Assembly: GCA_020161845.1 (NCBI GenBank) | Contig: JAIUNK010000001.1 | Span: 124,001-188,000, forward strand | DNA: 64,000 bases | From: Actinomycetota bacterium | Lineage (GTDB): Bacteria; Actinomycetota; Actinomycetes; Actinomycetales; Dermatophilaceae | Reading direction: 5' to 3' | The notes under the pieces: model-generated | Databases searched by the model: none | What the model was told of the DNA's origin: nothing | Seen by the model: only the letters and a program-made list of their open reading frames with translations | Position numbers and translations under genes: made by a program | Shown here: in pieces, positions 19,158 to 28,266 of the stretch | How positions within the stretch are numbered: position 1 is the first letter of the stretch | Layout of the letters: each line of letters begins with the position of its first letter

Positions 19158-20735
19158 TCAACCCCAGACGAGGCCCTTGGCAGGGTCTTCGAGGATCGCC
19201 GCGATGTCGGCGAGGAACCGGCTGCCCAGGTCTCCGTCGATCAGCCGGTGGTCGAAGCTCAGGGCCAGCTGGGTCACCCAGCGCGGTACGACCTGCTCGG
19301 ACCCGTGGACGTCGTCCATCACGACCCAGGGCATCCGCTTGACCGCCCCGAACGCCAGGATCGCGCTCTCGCCGGGGTTGATGATCGGCGTCCCGGTGTC
19401 GACCCCGAATACGCCCACGTTCGTGATCGTGATGGTGCCGCCGGCCATGTCGGCGGGCTGAGTACGCCCAGCGCGCGCGGTCTCGACCAGCCCGCCGATC
19501 GCGTCGGCGAGCTCCCGCATGGTCATCGCGTCGGCGTCCTTGATGTTTGGGACGACGAGCCCGCGGGGGGTCGCGGCGGCGATGCCCAGGTTGACGTAGT
19601 GCTTGATCACGATCTCCTGGGCGGCTTCGTCCCAGACCGCGTTGACGCCCGGGTTGCGACGGCACGCGAGGATGATCGCCTTGGCGACGACCAGTAGCGG
19701 GGTGACCTTGACGTCGCGGAACTCGCGGTCCTTCTTGAGCCGCTCCACCAGGTCCATCGTGGCCGTGACGTCGAGGGTGACGAATTCGGTCACATGCGGC
19801 GCGCTGAACTTGCTGCGCACCATCGCGTCGGCGGTCATCTTGCGAACACCCTTGACCGGGATCCGAGTCTCCCGCTCGCCCGGGGCCCTGCCCACAGCGC
19901 CGCTATCCACAGGGCGACCGTTCGTCGCCTGCGCGTTTGGCACCATGGTGCTAAACGCGCTGGTCGTGAGCGGTCGGTCCCCGGTCGCAGCGCCGCCACC
20001 CGCGAGGAAGGCGTCGATGTCCGCTCGCGAGATGATCCCGCCCTCGCCTGAGCCGGGGACTTGCGCCAGGTCCACGCCACGGTCCTTGGCGTACTTACGC
20101 ACCGGCGGCTTCGCCAACGGTCGCGCGCTGCCTGGTGATGCACCCACGGTCTCGGTCGCTGCCTCGGGACGACCGCTCGGCCGCTCACCCGATACCACGG
20201 TATGAGCAGGTGAGGGGCTCGCCGAATCGCTCGCCCGCTCACCCGATACCACGGTATGAGCAGGTGGGGTCTGAGGAGGTGGGGACTGAGGAGGTGGGGA
20301 CTGTGGAGGTGGGGCGCTTGCCGGGACGGTTGCCGGGGCGGGGGCCGCGGCGCCCTTGCGGGCCCGGCGCTTCGTGGAACCGGCGATGGCTCCGTACCCG
20401 ACCAGGTTCGGCTCGCGCTTCGCCTCGCCAGCACCAGCCGCTGCCACTGCCGAGGGGGTAGCGGCCCCCGAGCCCGATGCTGCGTCGCCACCGCCAGCCA
20501 CCTGGACGGTGATGATGGGCGTGCCCACCTCGACGGTCTGCCCCTCCGGCACCAGCAGCTCGCCCACCGTCCCATCCCACGGAATCGGCAACTCCACCAG
20601 CGACTTCGCCGTCTCGATCTCGACCACGATCTGGTTGACGGCCACCGCGTCCCCGGGCGCCACCTTCCAGGAAATGATCTCGGCCTCGGTCAGGCCCTCA
20701 CCCGGATCGGGCAGTGCAAACACCTTCATGCCCAT
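19158..20735 (-). CDS. Dihydrolipoamide acyltransferase, E2 of a 2-oxoacid dehydrogenase complex
   Basis: A 525-residue E2: one lipoyl domain (1-80, lipoyl Lys44 in [11 protein letters not shown]), a long linker, a peripheral-subunit-binding domain ([18 protein letters not shown]) and the catalytic domain, whose His496 and Asp500 lie in SFDHRLIDG. With the E1 subunits it forms an acyl-CoA-producing complex, most likely the branched-chain type. The linker is odd. It is rich in Pro repeats ([10 protein letters not shown]) and contains two identical copies of AHTVVSGER, and a second stretch ([18 protein letters not shown]) is encoded by a dispersed palindromic repeat. ATG taken with AGGAG 10 nt upstream; a second ATG two codons later is possible. 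No E3 gene is nearby. Confidence 0.93.
   Translation of the reverse strand: MGMKVFALPDPGEGLTEAEIISWKVAPGDAVAVNQIVVEIETAKSLVELPIPWDGTVGELLVPEGQTVEVGTPIITVQVAGGGDAASGSGAATPSAVAAAGAGEAKREPNLVGYGAIAGSTKRRARKGAAAPAPATVPASAPPPQSPPPQSPPPQTPPAHTVVSGERASDSASPSPAHTVVSGERPSGRPEAATETVGASPGSARPLAKPPVRKYAKDRGVDLAQVPGSGEGGIISRADIDAFLAGGGAATGDRPLTTSAFSTMVPNAQATNGRPVDSGAVGRAPGERETRIPVKGVRKMTADAMVRSKFSAPHVTEFVTLDVTATMDLVERLKKDREFRDVKVTPLLVVAKAIILACRRNPGVNAVWDEAAQEIVIKHYVNLGIAAATPRGLVVPNIKDADAMTMRELADAIGGLVETARAGRTQPADMAGGTITITNVGVFGVDTGTPIINPGESAILAFGAVKRMPWVVMDDVHGSEQVVPRWVTQLALSFDHRLIDGDLGSRFLADIAAILEDPAKGLVWG
19903..19978. repeat. Dispersed palindromic repeat inside the E2 coding frame
   Basis: Contains CTATCCACAG, then CGACCGTTCGTCGCC, a near-perfect 26-bp palindrome centred on CACCATGGTG (one mismatched pair) and a degenerate right flank ending GAGCGGTCGG. 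Order and core match the element at 25.1 kb. The E2 frame runs through it without a stop and uses it as linker. Confidence 0.7.
20181..20266. repeat. Tandem pair of 32-bp repeats with ATACCACGGTAT core, in E2 linker
   Basis: Two identical 32-bp units (20181-20212 and 20235-20266), 54 bp apart, each containing CCCGATACCACGGTATGAGC. They encode AHTVVSGER twice with an 18-residue period. The core equals that of the 46-bp palindrome at 28.2 kb. Confidence 0.75.
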
Positions 20736-20749
20736 GACGTGCGGACTCC

Positions 20750-21730
20750 TTAGAAGCTCAGGGCGCGGTCGACGGAGTCGAGCACGCGGTCCAGGTCGGG
20801 CAGATGGTGTTCCTCGAGCTTGCTCATCGGGTACGGGATCGAATAACCCGCGACCCGCAGCACGGGCGCCTCCAGGTGATAGAACAGCCGCTCCTGCACC
20901 TGCGCGGCGATCTCGGCGCCGAAGCCCATGAAGCGCGACGCCTCGTGCACGACCACGAGCCGGCCGGTCTTCTCGACCGAGGCACCGAGCACCCCGATGT
21001 CCAGGGGGTTGAGCCCCCGCAGGTCGATGACCTCCAGCTCCTTGCCCTCCTCGGCCGCCGCATCGGCCGCCGCCAGGCAGGTCTTCACCATCGGCCCATA
21101 ACAGGCCACCGTGACATGACCGCCGGGGCGCGCGACGACCGCGTCGTACAGTCCCCGCGGCGCAGCCGCCGCGCCGTCGTCGACGTCCATCCGGTCGTGG
21201 TAGCGGCGCTTGGGCTCGAAGAAGATCACCGGGTCGTCGAGCTCGATGGCCTGCTGGATCATCCAGTACGAGTCCTCGGCGTTCGAGCAGGCCACCACCC
21301 GCAGGCCGGCGCTGTGCAGGAAGTAGGCCTCGTTGGATTCGCTGTGGTGCTCCACCGCGCCGATGCCGCCGCCGCACGGAATGCGGATGACCATCGGCAG
21401 CTTCGCCGTGCCGGCCGACCGGTTGTGCATCTTGGCGACCTGGCTGGTGATCTGGTCGAACGCCGGGTAGACGAACCCGTCGAACTGGATCTCCACCACC
21501 GGGCGATAGCCCCGCAGGGCAAGCCCGACCGCCGTACCGACGATCCCCGATTCGGCCAGCGGCGTGTCGATGACGCGGTCCTCGCCGAAGTCCTTCTGCA
21601 GCCCCTCGGTGACGCGGAAGACGCCACCGAGGCGGCCCACGTCCTCGCCCATCACGAGCACCTTCGGGTCGGCCTCCATCGCGCGGCGCAGCCCGGCGGT
21701 GATGCCTTTGGCCAGGGTCAACGTGGTCAT
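20750..21730 (-). CDS. 2-oxoacid dehydrogenase E1 component, beta subunit
   Basis: A 326-residue transketolase-like beta subunit. It pairs with E1-alpha to decarboxylate a 2-oxoacid with thiamine diphosphate and transfer the acyl group to E2 lipoyl-lysine. [37 protein letters not shown] and the C-terminal transketolase domain ([18 protein letters not shown]) are characteristic. Length is normal. Its ATG overlaps the E1-alpha stop (ATGA), so subunit amounts are probably balanced by coupling; the E2 ATG follows its stop by 14 bp. Similarity to branched-chain enzymes is the better fit, but a pyruvate-type role is not excluded. Confidence 0.93.
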   Translation of the reverse strand: MTTLTLAKGITAGLRRAMEADPKVLVMGEDVGRLGGVFRVTEGLQKDFGEDRVIDTPLAESGIVGTAVGLALRGYRPVVEIQFDGFVYPAFDQITSQVAKMHNRSAGTAKLPMVIRIPCGGGIGAVEHHSESNEAYFLHSAGLRVVACSNAEDSYWMIQQAIELDDPVIFFEPKRRYHDRMDVDDGAAAAPRGLYDAVVARPGGHVTVACYGPMVKTCLAAADAAAEEGKELEVIDLRGLNPLDIGVLGASVEKTGRLVVVHEASRFMGFGAEIAAQVQERLFYHLEAPVLRVAGYSIPYPMSKLEEHHLPDLDRVLDSVDRALSF

Positions 21731-22950
21731 CGCGGGCCCCCCTCGGCGTCGTCGGAACCGGCGAAGCTCGCCTCGTACGCCGCCTGCCAGGCCTTCTCCT
21801 CGGCCAGCCCCGGGTGCTCCTGCGCATAGACGTGGTCGAACATCTCACTCACCGAGGGATCGGGCATGTCCTGCACCGCGGCCCGGATCCGCTTGGCCAG
21901 CTCGTTCGCCTCCTGGTCGACCTCGTCGAAGAACTCCGGCGGGGTGTTCCCGCGCCAGAGCAGATGGGTCTTGACCCGCTCGATCGGGTCCCGGAGGCGC
22001 CACAGCTCCACCTCGGCGGAGTCGCGGTATTTCGTCGGATCATCGGAGGTGGTGTGCGCACCCATCCGATAGGTGTAGGCCTCGATGAGGAAGGGCCCCT
22101 GGCCGGAGCGGGCGTGCTCCAGGGCGGCCTTGGCCACGGCGTACACCGCGACCACGTCGTTGCCGTCGACCCGCACCCCGGGGAAGCCGAACCCGCGGGC
22201 GCGCTGATAGAGCGGGATCAGGGTGTGCGTCTCGTTCGGCTCGGAGATCGCCCACTGGTTGTTCTGGCAGAAGAAGACGATCGGGCACTGGTTCACCGCG
22301 GCGAAGACGAACGCCTCGTTGATGTCGCCCTGCGCGGTGGCGCCGTCGCCGAAGAAGGCGACCACCGCGGCGTCCCGCTCGGGGTCGCCGGTGCCGACGT
22401 CGCCGTCGCGCTGCACGCCCATGGCATAACCGACCGCGTGCAGCGCCTGGTTGCCGATGACGATCGTGTAGAGGTGGAAGTTGTGCGCGTTGGGGTCCCA
22501 GCCGCCCAGGGTGGTGCCGCGGTACATCCCGAACACCGCCAGCGGGTCCACCCCGCGGCAATAGGCGACGCCGTGCTCCCGGTAGCCGGGAAACGCGTAG
22601 TCCTGGGGCGCCATGGCCCGGCCGATGCCGATCTGGGCCGCCTCCTGGCCGAGCAGCCCCGGCCACAACCCGAGCTGGCCCTGCCGCTGCAGCGCCGTGC
22701 CCTCCTTGTCGAGACGGCGGATCAGGACCATGTCGCGGTAGAGGTCCTGGGCGTCCTCGTCGGTCATCGCATCGACCGTTGGGTCGTACGGCAGGTTCAC
22801 CTCGTTGCGGATCCGGTTGCCGTCCTTGTCGATGAACCGGATCGTCTCGGGGCCGCCGTCGTGCGGCAGATGCGGTGTCCCCACCACGCTCTCGTGGTGG
22901 TCGACGCCGGAGTAGTCACCACCGAACGCCTGATGGACTGAGTCGGTCAC
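21727..22950 (-). CDS. 2-oxoacid dehydrogenase E1 component, alpha subunit (branched-chain type)
   Basis: A 407-residue thiamine-diphosphate subunit and first gene of the operon. The ThDP-binding motif runs from [14 protein letters not shown] to the Asn pair in [10 protein letters not shown]. The segment [15 protein letters not shown] matches the phosphorylation-loop region of branched-chain 2-oxoacid dehydrogenases, which favours oxidation of the keto-acids of Val, Leu and Ile over pyruvate. The GTG start is supported by GAAGGAG five bases upstream; longer readings upstream are intergenic. An aminotransferase gene lies 0.9 kb away on the same strand but in a separate unit. Confidence 0.93.
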   Translation of the reverse strand: MTDSVHQAFGGDYSGVDHHESVVGTPHLPHDGGPETIRFIDKDGNRIRNEVNLPYDPTVDAMTDEDAQDLYRDMVLIRRLDKEGTALQRQGQLGLWPGLLGQEAAQIGIGRAMAPQDYAFPGYREHGVAYCRGVDPLAVFGMYRGTTLGGWDPNAHNFHLYTIVIGNQALHAVGYAMGVQRDGDVGTGDPERDAAVVAFFGDGATAQGDINEAFVFAAVNQCPIVFFCQNNQWAISEPNETHTLIPLYQRARGFGFPGVRVDGNDVVAVYAVAKAALEHARSGQGPFLIEAYTYRMGAHTTSDDPTKYRDSAEVELWRLRDPIERVKTHLLWRGNTPPEFFDEVDQEANELAKRIRAAVQDMPDPSVSEMFDHVYAQEHPGLAEEKAWQAAYEASFAGSDDAEGGPR

Positions 22951-23179
22951 AGGTACTCCTTCGTACCAATCGGGGCCCGGGATCGCCGGGCCGGCCGCAG
23001 ACCGCCCGTCGCGGTGGCGTCGGGCGGCGGCAACCGCCCCGGTGGGACGGGCTGCACGTGTCCTCGACACCGTACCTGAGATGTGGGTCACACCGCCCGC
23101 GATGCAGCGGGGCAAGCTCGGGAGCTGGGCAGCTGGGGGCCTGGGTGGCCTCGATGGCCCGATGGCGGGTGCTGTTCAG

Positions 23180-23839
23180 ATGTCCAAGACCCCGGCCGAT
23201 GGGATCGCTGTGACCCACAACTCCGTGTCCGGCGTGCATCGCCCGCGAGCACGGAGCCGAGGTCTCGTCGGACCCGCGGGCGGGCTGCTCCTGAGCGGCA
23301 CGCTCGCCGTTCTGCTCTTCGCCGCGGCCGCACCGCAATTCGCGGCGGCCGTGGGGCAGACCGGCCGTCCCGGGGTCGACGCGACGGTCCTCGCCTGTCC
23401 GGGACCGGGGGGTACCGGGCCGGCCTGCACCGTCAGCGTCCCCCGGGACGGCCACAGCGTCGCCCTGCCGCTGGACCACGCGCGCTGGTTGTTCCCGGAG
23501 CCCGGGGACGCCGTTCGGGTCGTCGTCGATGAGGCGGACCGCGCGGCGCCGGCCGGGTGGGCACCGTGGCTCGCGGCCGGCGCGCTGCTGGCGTTGGGGC
23601 TGATCATGCTCGGATCGGCGGTCCGCTGGGGGCGCACGGTGCTGAGCCGCGCTGTCGCGGAGCTGAGCGAGTATGCCGACTCGGGTGCCGGTTCTCGTGC
23701 CGCCCGCCCGTACGACGTGCGCGGTGTCGACCCGTACCACGTACGCGGTGTCGACCCGTACGACGCACGCGGTGTCGACCCGTACGACGTACGGGGTGAC
23801 GACCCCCGCGACCGGCCGGGGCGGCACTCGGCCGCCTGA
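23180..23839 (+). CDS. Two-helix membrane protein with repeat tail
   Basis: A 219-residue protein with a membrane helix near 35-55 (LLLSGTLAVLLFAAAAP), an external-looking loop of about 85 residues with two Cys (LACPGPGGTGPACTVSVP), and a second helix near 145-165 (LAAGALLALGLIML). The C-terminal cytoplasmic tail has four copies of an eight-residue unit like YDVRGVDP, encoded by near-identical 24-bp DNA repeats. The disulfide-capable loop suggests an extracytoplasmic domain; function unknown. The start is uncertain: a GTG ten codons later would also give the first helix, and neither has a good ribosome-binding site. Confidence 0.7.
   Translation: MSKTPADGIAVTHNSVSGVHRPRARSRGLVGPAGGLLLSGTLAVLLFAAAAPQFAAAVGQTGRPGVDATVLACPGPGGTGPACTVSVPRDGHSVALPLDHARWLFPEPGDAVRVVVDEADRAAPAGWAPWLAAGALLALGLIMLGSAVRWGRTVLSRAVAELSEYADSGAGSRAARPYDVRGVDPYHVRGVDPYDARGVDPYDVRGDDPRDRPGRHSAA
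23709..23804 (+). repeat. 24-bp tandem repeats encoding Y-x-x-R-G-V-D-P
   Basis: Four near-identical 24-bp units (pattern TACGACGTRCGCGGTGTCGA plus CCCG) in the 3' end of the two-helix membrane protein gene. Variation is mostly in the second codon (Asp or His) and in the last copy, so the expansion looks recent. Confidence 0.8.
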
Positions 23840-23869
23840 GGATCCCGAGCGGGGGCCCGGCCCGGCCCG

Positions 23870-25024
23870 TCAGCGGCCGGGGGCGAACGCGCGCAGCGCG
23901 GCCACCAACGCGGCGTTAGCGTCCGGGACGTCGACCGAGCAGCGGATCCCCTCCCCGGCGAACGGCCGCACCGACAGGCCCTGCGCGGACAGCTCGGCGG
24001 CGATCTCCTCCGTGCGCGCCCCGGTGGCGAGCCAGACGAAGTTGGCCTGCGTCTCCGGCGGCCGCCAGCCCTGCTCGCGCAGCGCCGCCACGAGCCGGCC
24101 GCGTTCGACCACCAGCTCCTCCACGCGCGCCAGCAGGGCCGGGCGCTCATCCAGGCTGGCCAGCGCGGCCTCCTGGGCCACGGTGCTCACCCCGAACGGC
24201 ACGGCCGTCTTGCGGATCGCGGTCGAGACGGGGGCGTGCGCGACGCCGTACCCGACCCGCAGCCCAGCCAACCCATACGCCTTGCTGAACGTCCGCAGCA
24301 CCATCACGTTCGGGTGCGAGCGATAGAGGTCCAGGCCGCGGGCGGCGGCGGGGTCGCGGATGAACTCGACGTACGCCTCGTCGATCACGACCAGCACGTG
24401 GTCCGGAACCGCGCGCAGGAAGTCCAGGACCTCCTGGTGCGCGACGACCGGGCCGGTGGGGTTGTTCGGGGTGCAGACCAGGGCCAGCCTGGTCCGTGGC
24501 CCCATCGCCTCGGCCATGGCCGTCAGATCGTGCCGCCCGCGCTGGTCGACCGGCACCTGCACGGACCGGGCCCCGGTGATCCCGACCATGATCGGATAGG
24601 CCTCGAAACTGCGCCAGGCGTAGACGACCTCGTCGCCCTCCTCGCAGGTGGCGAGCACCGTCTGCATCAGGACGCCGGAGCTGCCGGTGCCGATGATGAC
24701 GTCGTCGGTGGGTACGCCGAGGTCGTCCGCGAGCCGTTGCGCGAGCCGCGTGCAGAACATGTCGGGGTAGCGGTTGGCGCCGTCGGCGGCGGCGTGGGCG
24801 CGCTCCAGGACGCCGGGCAACGGCGGGAAGGGGTTCTCGTTGCTCGACATCTTGTACGCCGTGACGCCGGGCCGCGACGTCGGCGGAAGACCCGGCTTGT
24901 AGGCCGGGATGGTCTTCAGCGCGGCGCGGGTGCCGGGGGCGGGGGCGAGGTCCGGGGCCGGGGCCTGGGCGGGGGCCTGGGCGGGGTCGTCGTGGCGGGG
25001 CCGGATGTCGTCGGCGTCGGTCAT
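23870..25024 (-). CDS. Histidinol-phosphate/aromatic aminotransferase family (HisC-like)
   Basis: A 384-residue fold-type I PLP aminotransferase. The Schiff-base Lys is in TFSKAYGLAGLRVGYG; other landmarks are KMSSNENPFPP, CTPNNPTGPV, IDEAYVEF and the C-terminal Arg of GEGIRCSVD that binds the substrate carboxylate. This class includes HisC and the actinobacterial aromatic aminotransferase Pat. With no histidine genes nearby, Pat-like transamination of Phe/Tyr keto-acids is as likely as histidinol phosphate. The N-terminus has an Ala/Pro-rich repeat (AQAPAQAPAPDLAPAP). The ATG used is three codons inside a possible GTG start; neither has a clear ribosome-binding site. Confidence 0.88.
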   Translation of the reverse strand: MTDADDIRPRHDDPAQAPAQAPAPDLAPAPGTRAALKTIPAYKPGLPPTSRPGVTAYKMSSNENPFPPLPGVLERAHAAADGANRYPDMFCTRLAQRLADDLGVPTDDVIIGTGSSGVLMQTVLATCEEGDEVVYAWRSFEAYPIMVGITGARSVQVPVDQRGRHDLTAMAEAMGPRTRLALVCTPNNPTGPVVAHQEVLDFLRAVPDHVLVVIDEAYVEFIRDPAAARGLDLYRSHPNVMVLRTFSKAYGLAGLRVGYGVAHAPVSTAIRKTAVPFGVSTVAQEAALASLDERPALLARVEELVVERGRLVAALREQGWRPPETQANFVWLATGARTEEIAAELSAQGLSVRPFAGEGIRCSVDVPDANAALVAALRAFAPGR

Positions 25025-25118
25025 GGTCGCCACTGTAGGGCGACTCAGGTACGCCGCGAGCCGGTCCCGCCCGAAACCGTCGGCCCAGTCGGCCCGCGCT
25101 CGCTATCCACCGCTGCGG

Positions 25119-25191
25119 TTATCCACAACACGACCGTTCGTCACCAGGCCTCTTAGCACCATGGTGCCAAACCCGCAGGTCACGAACGGTC
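25119..25191. repeat. Dispersed palindromic repeat after MFS gene
   Basis: Starts with TTATCCACA, then GACCGTTCGTCACC and, 32 nt on, GGTCACGAACGGTC (13 of 14 pairs). The loop holds a second palindrome centred on CACCATGGTG. It ends at the MFS stop codon and could act as its terminator. Same family as the copy at 19.9 kb. Confidence 0.7.
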
Positions 25192-26446
25192 AGGTCGCCG
25201 CGTCCAAGGGGCTGTGCAGCGGCTCGGGCAGCCGCCGGGCCGCCACCACCGCCAGGACCACCAGCGTCGCGGCCAGCAGCAGCAGCGACGGGGTGAACGA
25301 GCCCTCCCCCGCGCGCGCCACCACCATGAAGCCGACGACCACCACCGACGCCTGCCCGGCGAGCTGCAGCAGCCCGTTGCTGGTGCCCTCCGGCGTGGGC
25401 CGGGTGATCTCCGCGCCGTACTGCATCCCCACCGGCACCGCCCCCACCAGGAAGAACCCGGTCACCATGGCGGCGCCGATCAACTCCGGCAGGGACCGGC
25501 CGAACGCCATCCCGACGAGCCCGGGCGCGCCCCCCAGCATCCCCAGCAGCAGGTAGCGGACCCGACGCAGCTGCCGGTCCGAGGCGGCGCCCAGCACCAC
25601 CGCTCCGGCCACCCCGGCGACCAGCATCGCGGCGCCGATGATCCCCGCGTCGGCCGAGCTCAGCCCCCGCGGCGCGACGATCTTCTCGATCCACGTCGCC
25701 ACCCCGTTGAACGCCCCCACCACCACCACCGTCACGGCCAGCAGGAGCCGGAAGGGCCGATTGCGCAGGGCGCCCCGCAGGCCGTCGAGCATCACCGCCC
25801 GCTCGCGGTCGGCGTCGCGGTCCGGCGGCCGGTGCGGCGCCGAGCGCATGAAGCCCACCACCAGAAGCGCCGCCAGTGCCATCGTCACGCCGTACACCAA
25901 CTGCGCCCCCGCGACCCCCAGCGCCCGGGCCAGGTTCGGTGTGACCAGCAGCGCCACGGCCGTCCCGATCAGGCTGGCCAACGTCATGAAGCTCACCGCT
26001 CCGGCGCGTTGCCGCTGCGCGAACCACACCGCCGCGATCGAGGTCCACGCGTTGAGCAGCAGCGGCTGCGCGGCCGCGATGAGTGCGGTGGCCGCGAACG
26101 CCGTACCCCAGTCGGGCCCCGCCAACCCGCGCCACACCCCGCCGGTGGCCGCCAGCACCGCCCCGGCCGTCACCGCGAACCGCGCCCCCCGCACGTCGAT
26201 CAGCCACGACGCGGGCAGCGACAGCGGGATGAACGCCAGCATGAACACCATCGCGAACAGCCCGATGCGGGTCTCGTCCACCCCGTAATACGCCTGGGCG
26301 GCCTCGGTCATCGGCGCATACCCGATCCACAGCGACTGCAGGGCGGCGTTCGCGGCCATCACGACGGCCAGGACGACCCACCGGTAGGCGACGGGACCGT
26401 ACGCCGGGGGCCGGGCGCCCCCGCTTGCTGCTGGCAGCACCATCAC
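25190..26446 (-). CDS. MFS transporter
   Basis: A 418-residue major-facilitator protein with about twelve hydrophobic segments and a central hydrophilic, Arg/Asp-rich loop (APHRPPDRDADRERAV). The early cytoplasmic loop shows PASWLIDVRGARFAVTAGA, the usual MFS loop 2-3 pattern. The substrate is not evident. The GTG start overlaps the stop of the sugar-kinase gene upstream (GTGA), so it is probably made together with that enzyme and may carry its substrate; a sugar or polyol is plausible but unproven. A dispersed palindrome touches its stop codon. Confidence 0.9.
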   Translation of the reverse strand: MMVLPAASGGARPPAYGPVAYRWVVLAVVMAANAALQSLWIGYAPMTEAAQAYYGVDETRIGLFAMVFMLAFIPLSLPASWLIDVRGARFAVTAGAVLAATGGVWRGLAGPDWGTAFAATALIAAAQPLLLNAWTSIAAVWFAQRQRAGAVSFMTLASLIGTAVALLVTPNLARALGVAGAQLVYGVTMALAALLVVGFMRSAPHRPPDRDADRERAVMLDGLRGALRNRPFRLLLAVTVVVVGAFNGVATWIEKIVAPRGLSSADAGIIGAAMLVAGVAGAVVLGAASDRQLRRVRYLLLGMLGGAPGLVGMAFGRSLPELIGAAMVTGFFLVGAVPVGMQYGAEITRPTPEGTSNGLLQLAGQASVVVVGFMVVARAGEGSFTPSLLLLAATLVVLAVVAARRLPEPLHSPLDAAT

Positions 26447-28155
26447 CCCAGCCCCCGAGGATCAGTGCGCCGGGCTCGGTCCGCCCGGCGCCGATAGACC
26501 GGCGCGAGGGCGCGGTGCAGGCTCCGGTAGTCCTGGTACGCCGCGTCGTAGCGCGCCCGGTTTCCGGGGTCCGGCTGGTACGTCGCCTCGATGCGCCCCA
26601 AGGCGGGCAGATCATCCCAGGTCAGCTCGCCCAAGCCGACGGCGGCGATCCAGGCTGCGCCGCGCGCGTTGGTCGCGAGGGGATCAGCAGGACGGCGTAC
26701 GGTCACTCCCAGCACATCAGCCATGATGCGACACCATAGGTCCGACGTGGCACCGCCCCCGACGACGGCGAGATTCGCCATCGGCGAACCGAGGAAGCGC
26801 TCGACCGCGCCGGCCAGCCATCGGGTGTTGAGCGCGACGCCCTCGTAGCAGGCCCGGACGACGTCCGCGCGCGTCGTCGCTAGGGATAGCCCGATCAGCC
26901 CGGCCCGCAGGTCGCGATCGTCGACGGGCGCGCGTTCCCCGAAGACCCACGGCAGGTAGAACACCCCGTTCGCGCCCGGCGGTGCCTGTGCGGCGAGGTC
27001 GGCAAGCCGGTCGAGCCGGTCGGGTTCGCCGGGTTCGCCGGGACCGCCGTCCGCGAGCACGTGGTCACGCAGCCAGGTCAGGTTGCCGCCCGCGACGGAC
27101 TGCAGGGCCGTCATCAGGTAGCGGCCCGGGATCGCCCCCGGGACCGCGGCGATGCCCCTGCGGACGTCGGTCTTCTTGCGCGTCACGTGGGCCGCGATCC
27201 AGGAAGAAGTGCCGAGGTAGAGATGGGGCTGCCCGAGCCCGGTGGTGCCCGCACCGACGGCCGCGGCGGAGGTGTCGACGGCGCCGGCGACGACTCGGAC
27301 CTCGCAGGAGAGCCGCAGGTGCTCGGCGGCAGCCGGGGTCAGCGGCCCGAGGATCTCGGTCGAGGGCACCAGCGGCGGCAACATGTCGGCCGCCACGCCG
27401 CAGTCGGCGACGAGGTCGGGCTGGTACCGGATCGCCCCAGGGTCTCGGTTGTCGGTGACCCAGCTGGTCACGATCGAGTCCCAGGTGGCGACGATCCGGC
27501 CGGTCAGCCGCAGGTTCACGAAGTCGAGCACGTTGAGGAAGGCCGCGGTCCGCGCGTAGACCTCGGGCCGCTCGTCCCGGAACCAGAGCATGTGGCTGGC
27601 CGGATCCTTGCCGGTCACGGACGGGGCGCCGCCGGTGTATCGGACCCAGCGAGCCAGGCGGGCGGCGGACAGGCCACGGATGCCGATCCGGCCGTCGAGC
27701 GGACCGCCGTGCTGGCGCCGCAGGTTCGCCGCCCCGCGCATGTCCATCCACAACAGCGCGTCGTGTAGGACGGTCCCGTCGGCGGCGACCGGAATGGTGC
27801 CCTCGCCCTGAGTCGAGCAGCACACCGCGTGCACCGCGGCCATCAGCCGCGGGTACCGGCCGGCCAGTTCGGCCGCGGCGTCCCCCAGCGCGGCCCACCA
27901 GTCGTCGGGGCACTGCTCGGCGCCTCCGCCGGGTCGAATCCGCAGCTCGATCGGCCGGCTCGCCCACGCGGCGATCGAGCCGTCGGTGGGCATCAGCGCG
28001 ACCTTGACCGCGGAGGTGCCCAGATCGACGGCGAAGACGTGCGGCGGTACGGCGGGTCCACGCGCGCCCGAGCCGTTGGCGGCCTGCACCTCGGGTGCCG
28101 CCGCGCCCACGGCGTTGGCCACGAACGGTCGCCTCGCGGCTGGTACCTCCGACAC
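26443..28155 (-). CDS. FGGY-family carbohydrate kinase (xylulokinase-like)
   Basis: A 570-residue sugar/polyol kinase with the ribonuclease-H-like ATPase fold. VFAVDLGTSAVKVALM is the N-terminal phosphate-1 motif, AVCCSTQGEGTIPV and LWMDMRGAANL follow, and GAVDTSAAAVGAGT plus VGGGATSDLWCRIMADVLG are the C-terminal family motifs including the adenosine region. Substrate not predictable; closest in layout to xylulokinase-like proteins. The first about 35 residues (MSEVPAARRPFVANAVGAAA onward) precede the fold and are partly encoded by a half copy of the dispersed repeat (ACGAACGGTCGC), so the true start may lie further in. It is the first gene of a two-gene operon with the MFS transporter. Confidence 0.88.
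   Translation of the reverse strand: MSEVPAARRPFVANAVGAAAPEVQAANGSGARGPAVPPHVFAVDLGTSAVKVALMPTDGSIAAWASRPIELRIRPGGGAEQCPDDWWAALGDAAAELAGRYPRLMAAVHAVCCSTQGEGTIPVAADGTVLHDALLWMDMRGAANLRRQHGGPLDGRIGIRGLSAARLARWVRYTGGAPSVTGKDPASHMLWFRDERPEVYARTAAFLNVLDFVNLRLTGRIVATWDSIVTSWVTDNRDPGAIRYQPDLVADCGVAADMLPPLVPSTEILGPLTPAAAEHLRLSCEVRVVAGAVDTSAAAVGAGTTGLGQPHLYLGTSSWIAAHVTRKKTDVRRGIAAVPGAIPGRYLMTALQSVAGGNLTWLRDHVLADGGPGEPGEPDRLDRLADLAAQAPPGANGVFYLPWVFGERAPVDDRDLRAGLIGLSLATTRADVVRACYEGVALNTRWLAGAVERFLGSPMANLAVVGGGATSDLWCRIMADVLGVTVRRPADPLATNARGAAWIAAVGLGELTWDDLPALGRIEATYQPDPGNRARYDAAYQDYRSLHRALAPVYRRRADRARRTDPRGLG
28121..28132. repeat. Half copy of dispersed repeat at the FGGY kinase 5' end
   Basis: The 12-mer ACGAACGGTCGC equals the flank of the larger repeats at 19.9 and 25.1 kb and lies inside the first codons of the kinase gene, 70 bp from the full palindrome at 28.2 kb. 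Confidence 0.4.
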
Positions 28156-28199
28156 GTGACGACCCTAGTGCGGGTGGATCGCGACAGGCCCTCGACCGC

Positions 28200-28245
28200 T
28201 CGTCGCACCCTCCTTCATACCACGGTATGAAGGAGGGTGCGACGA
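28200..28245. repeat. 46-bp perfect palindrome, best copy of the dispersed repeat
   Basis: Arms of 22 bp (TCGTCGCACCCTCCTTCATACC) pair perfectly around a central AC, flanked by CGACCGC on the left and ACGGGCG on the right. It sits between two minus-strand genes, 126 bp beyond the Nudix stop and 45 bp before the FGGY kinase start, so it may end Nudix transcripts or influence kinase expression. Confidence 0.85.
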
Positions 28246-28266
28246 ACGGGCGCCTCATCCCTCGCC

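Noticed and set aside
23870-25024. Confident assignment to histidine biosynthesis
   Set aside because: No other his genes are nearby and HisC and aromatic aminotransferases are not separable by eye.
25119-25127. DnaA box TTATCCACA, possible origin
   Set aside because: A single box within a repeat element, with no dnaA/dnaN genes and no box cluster.
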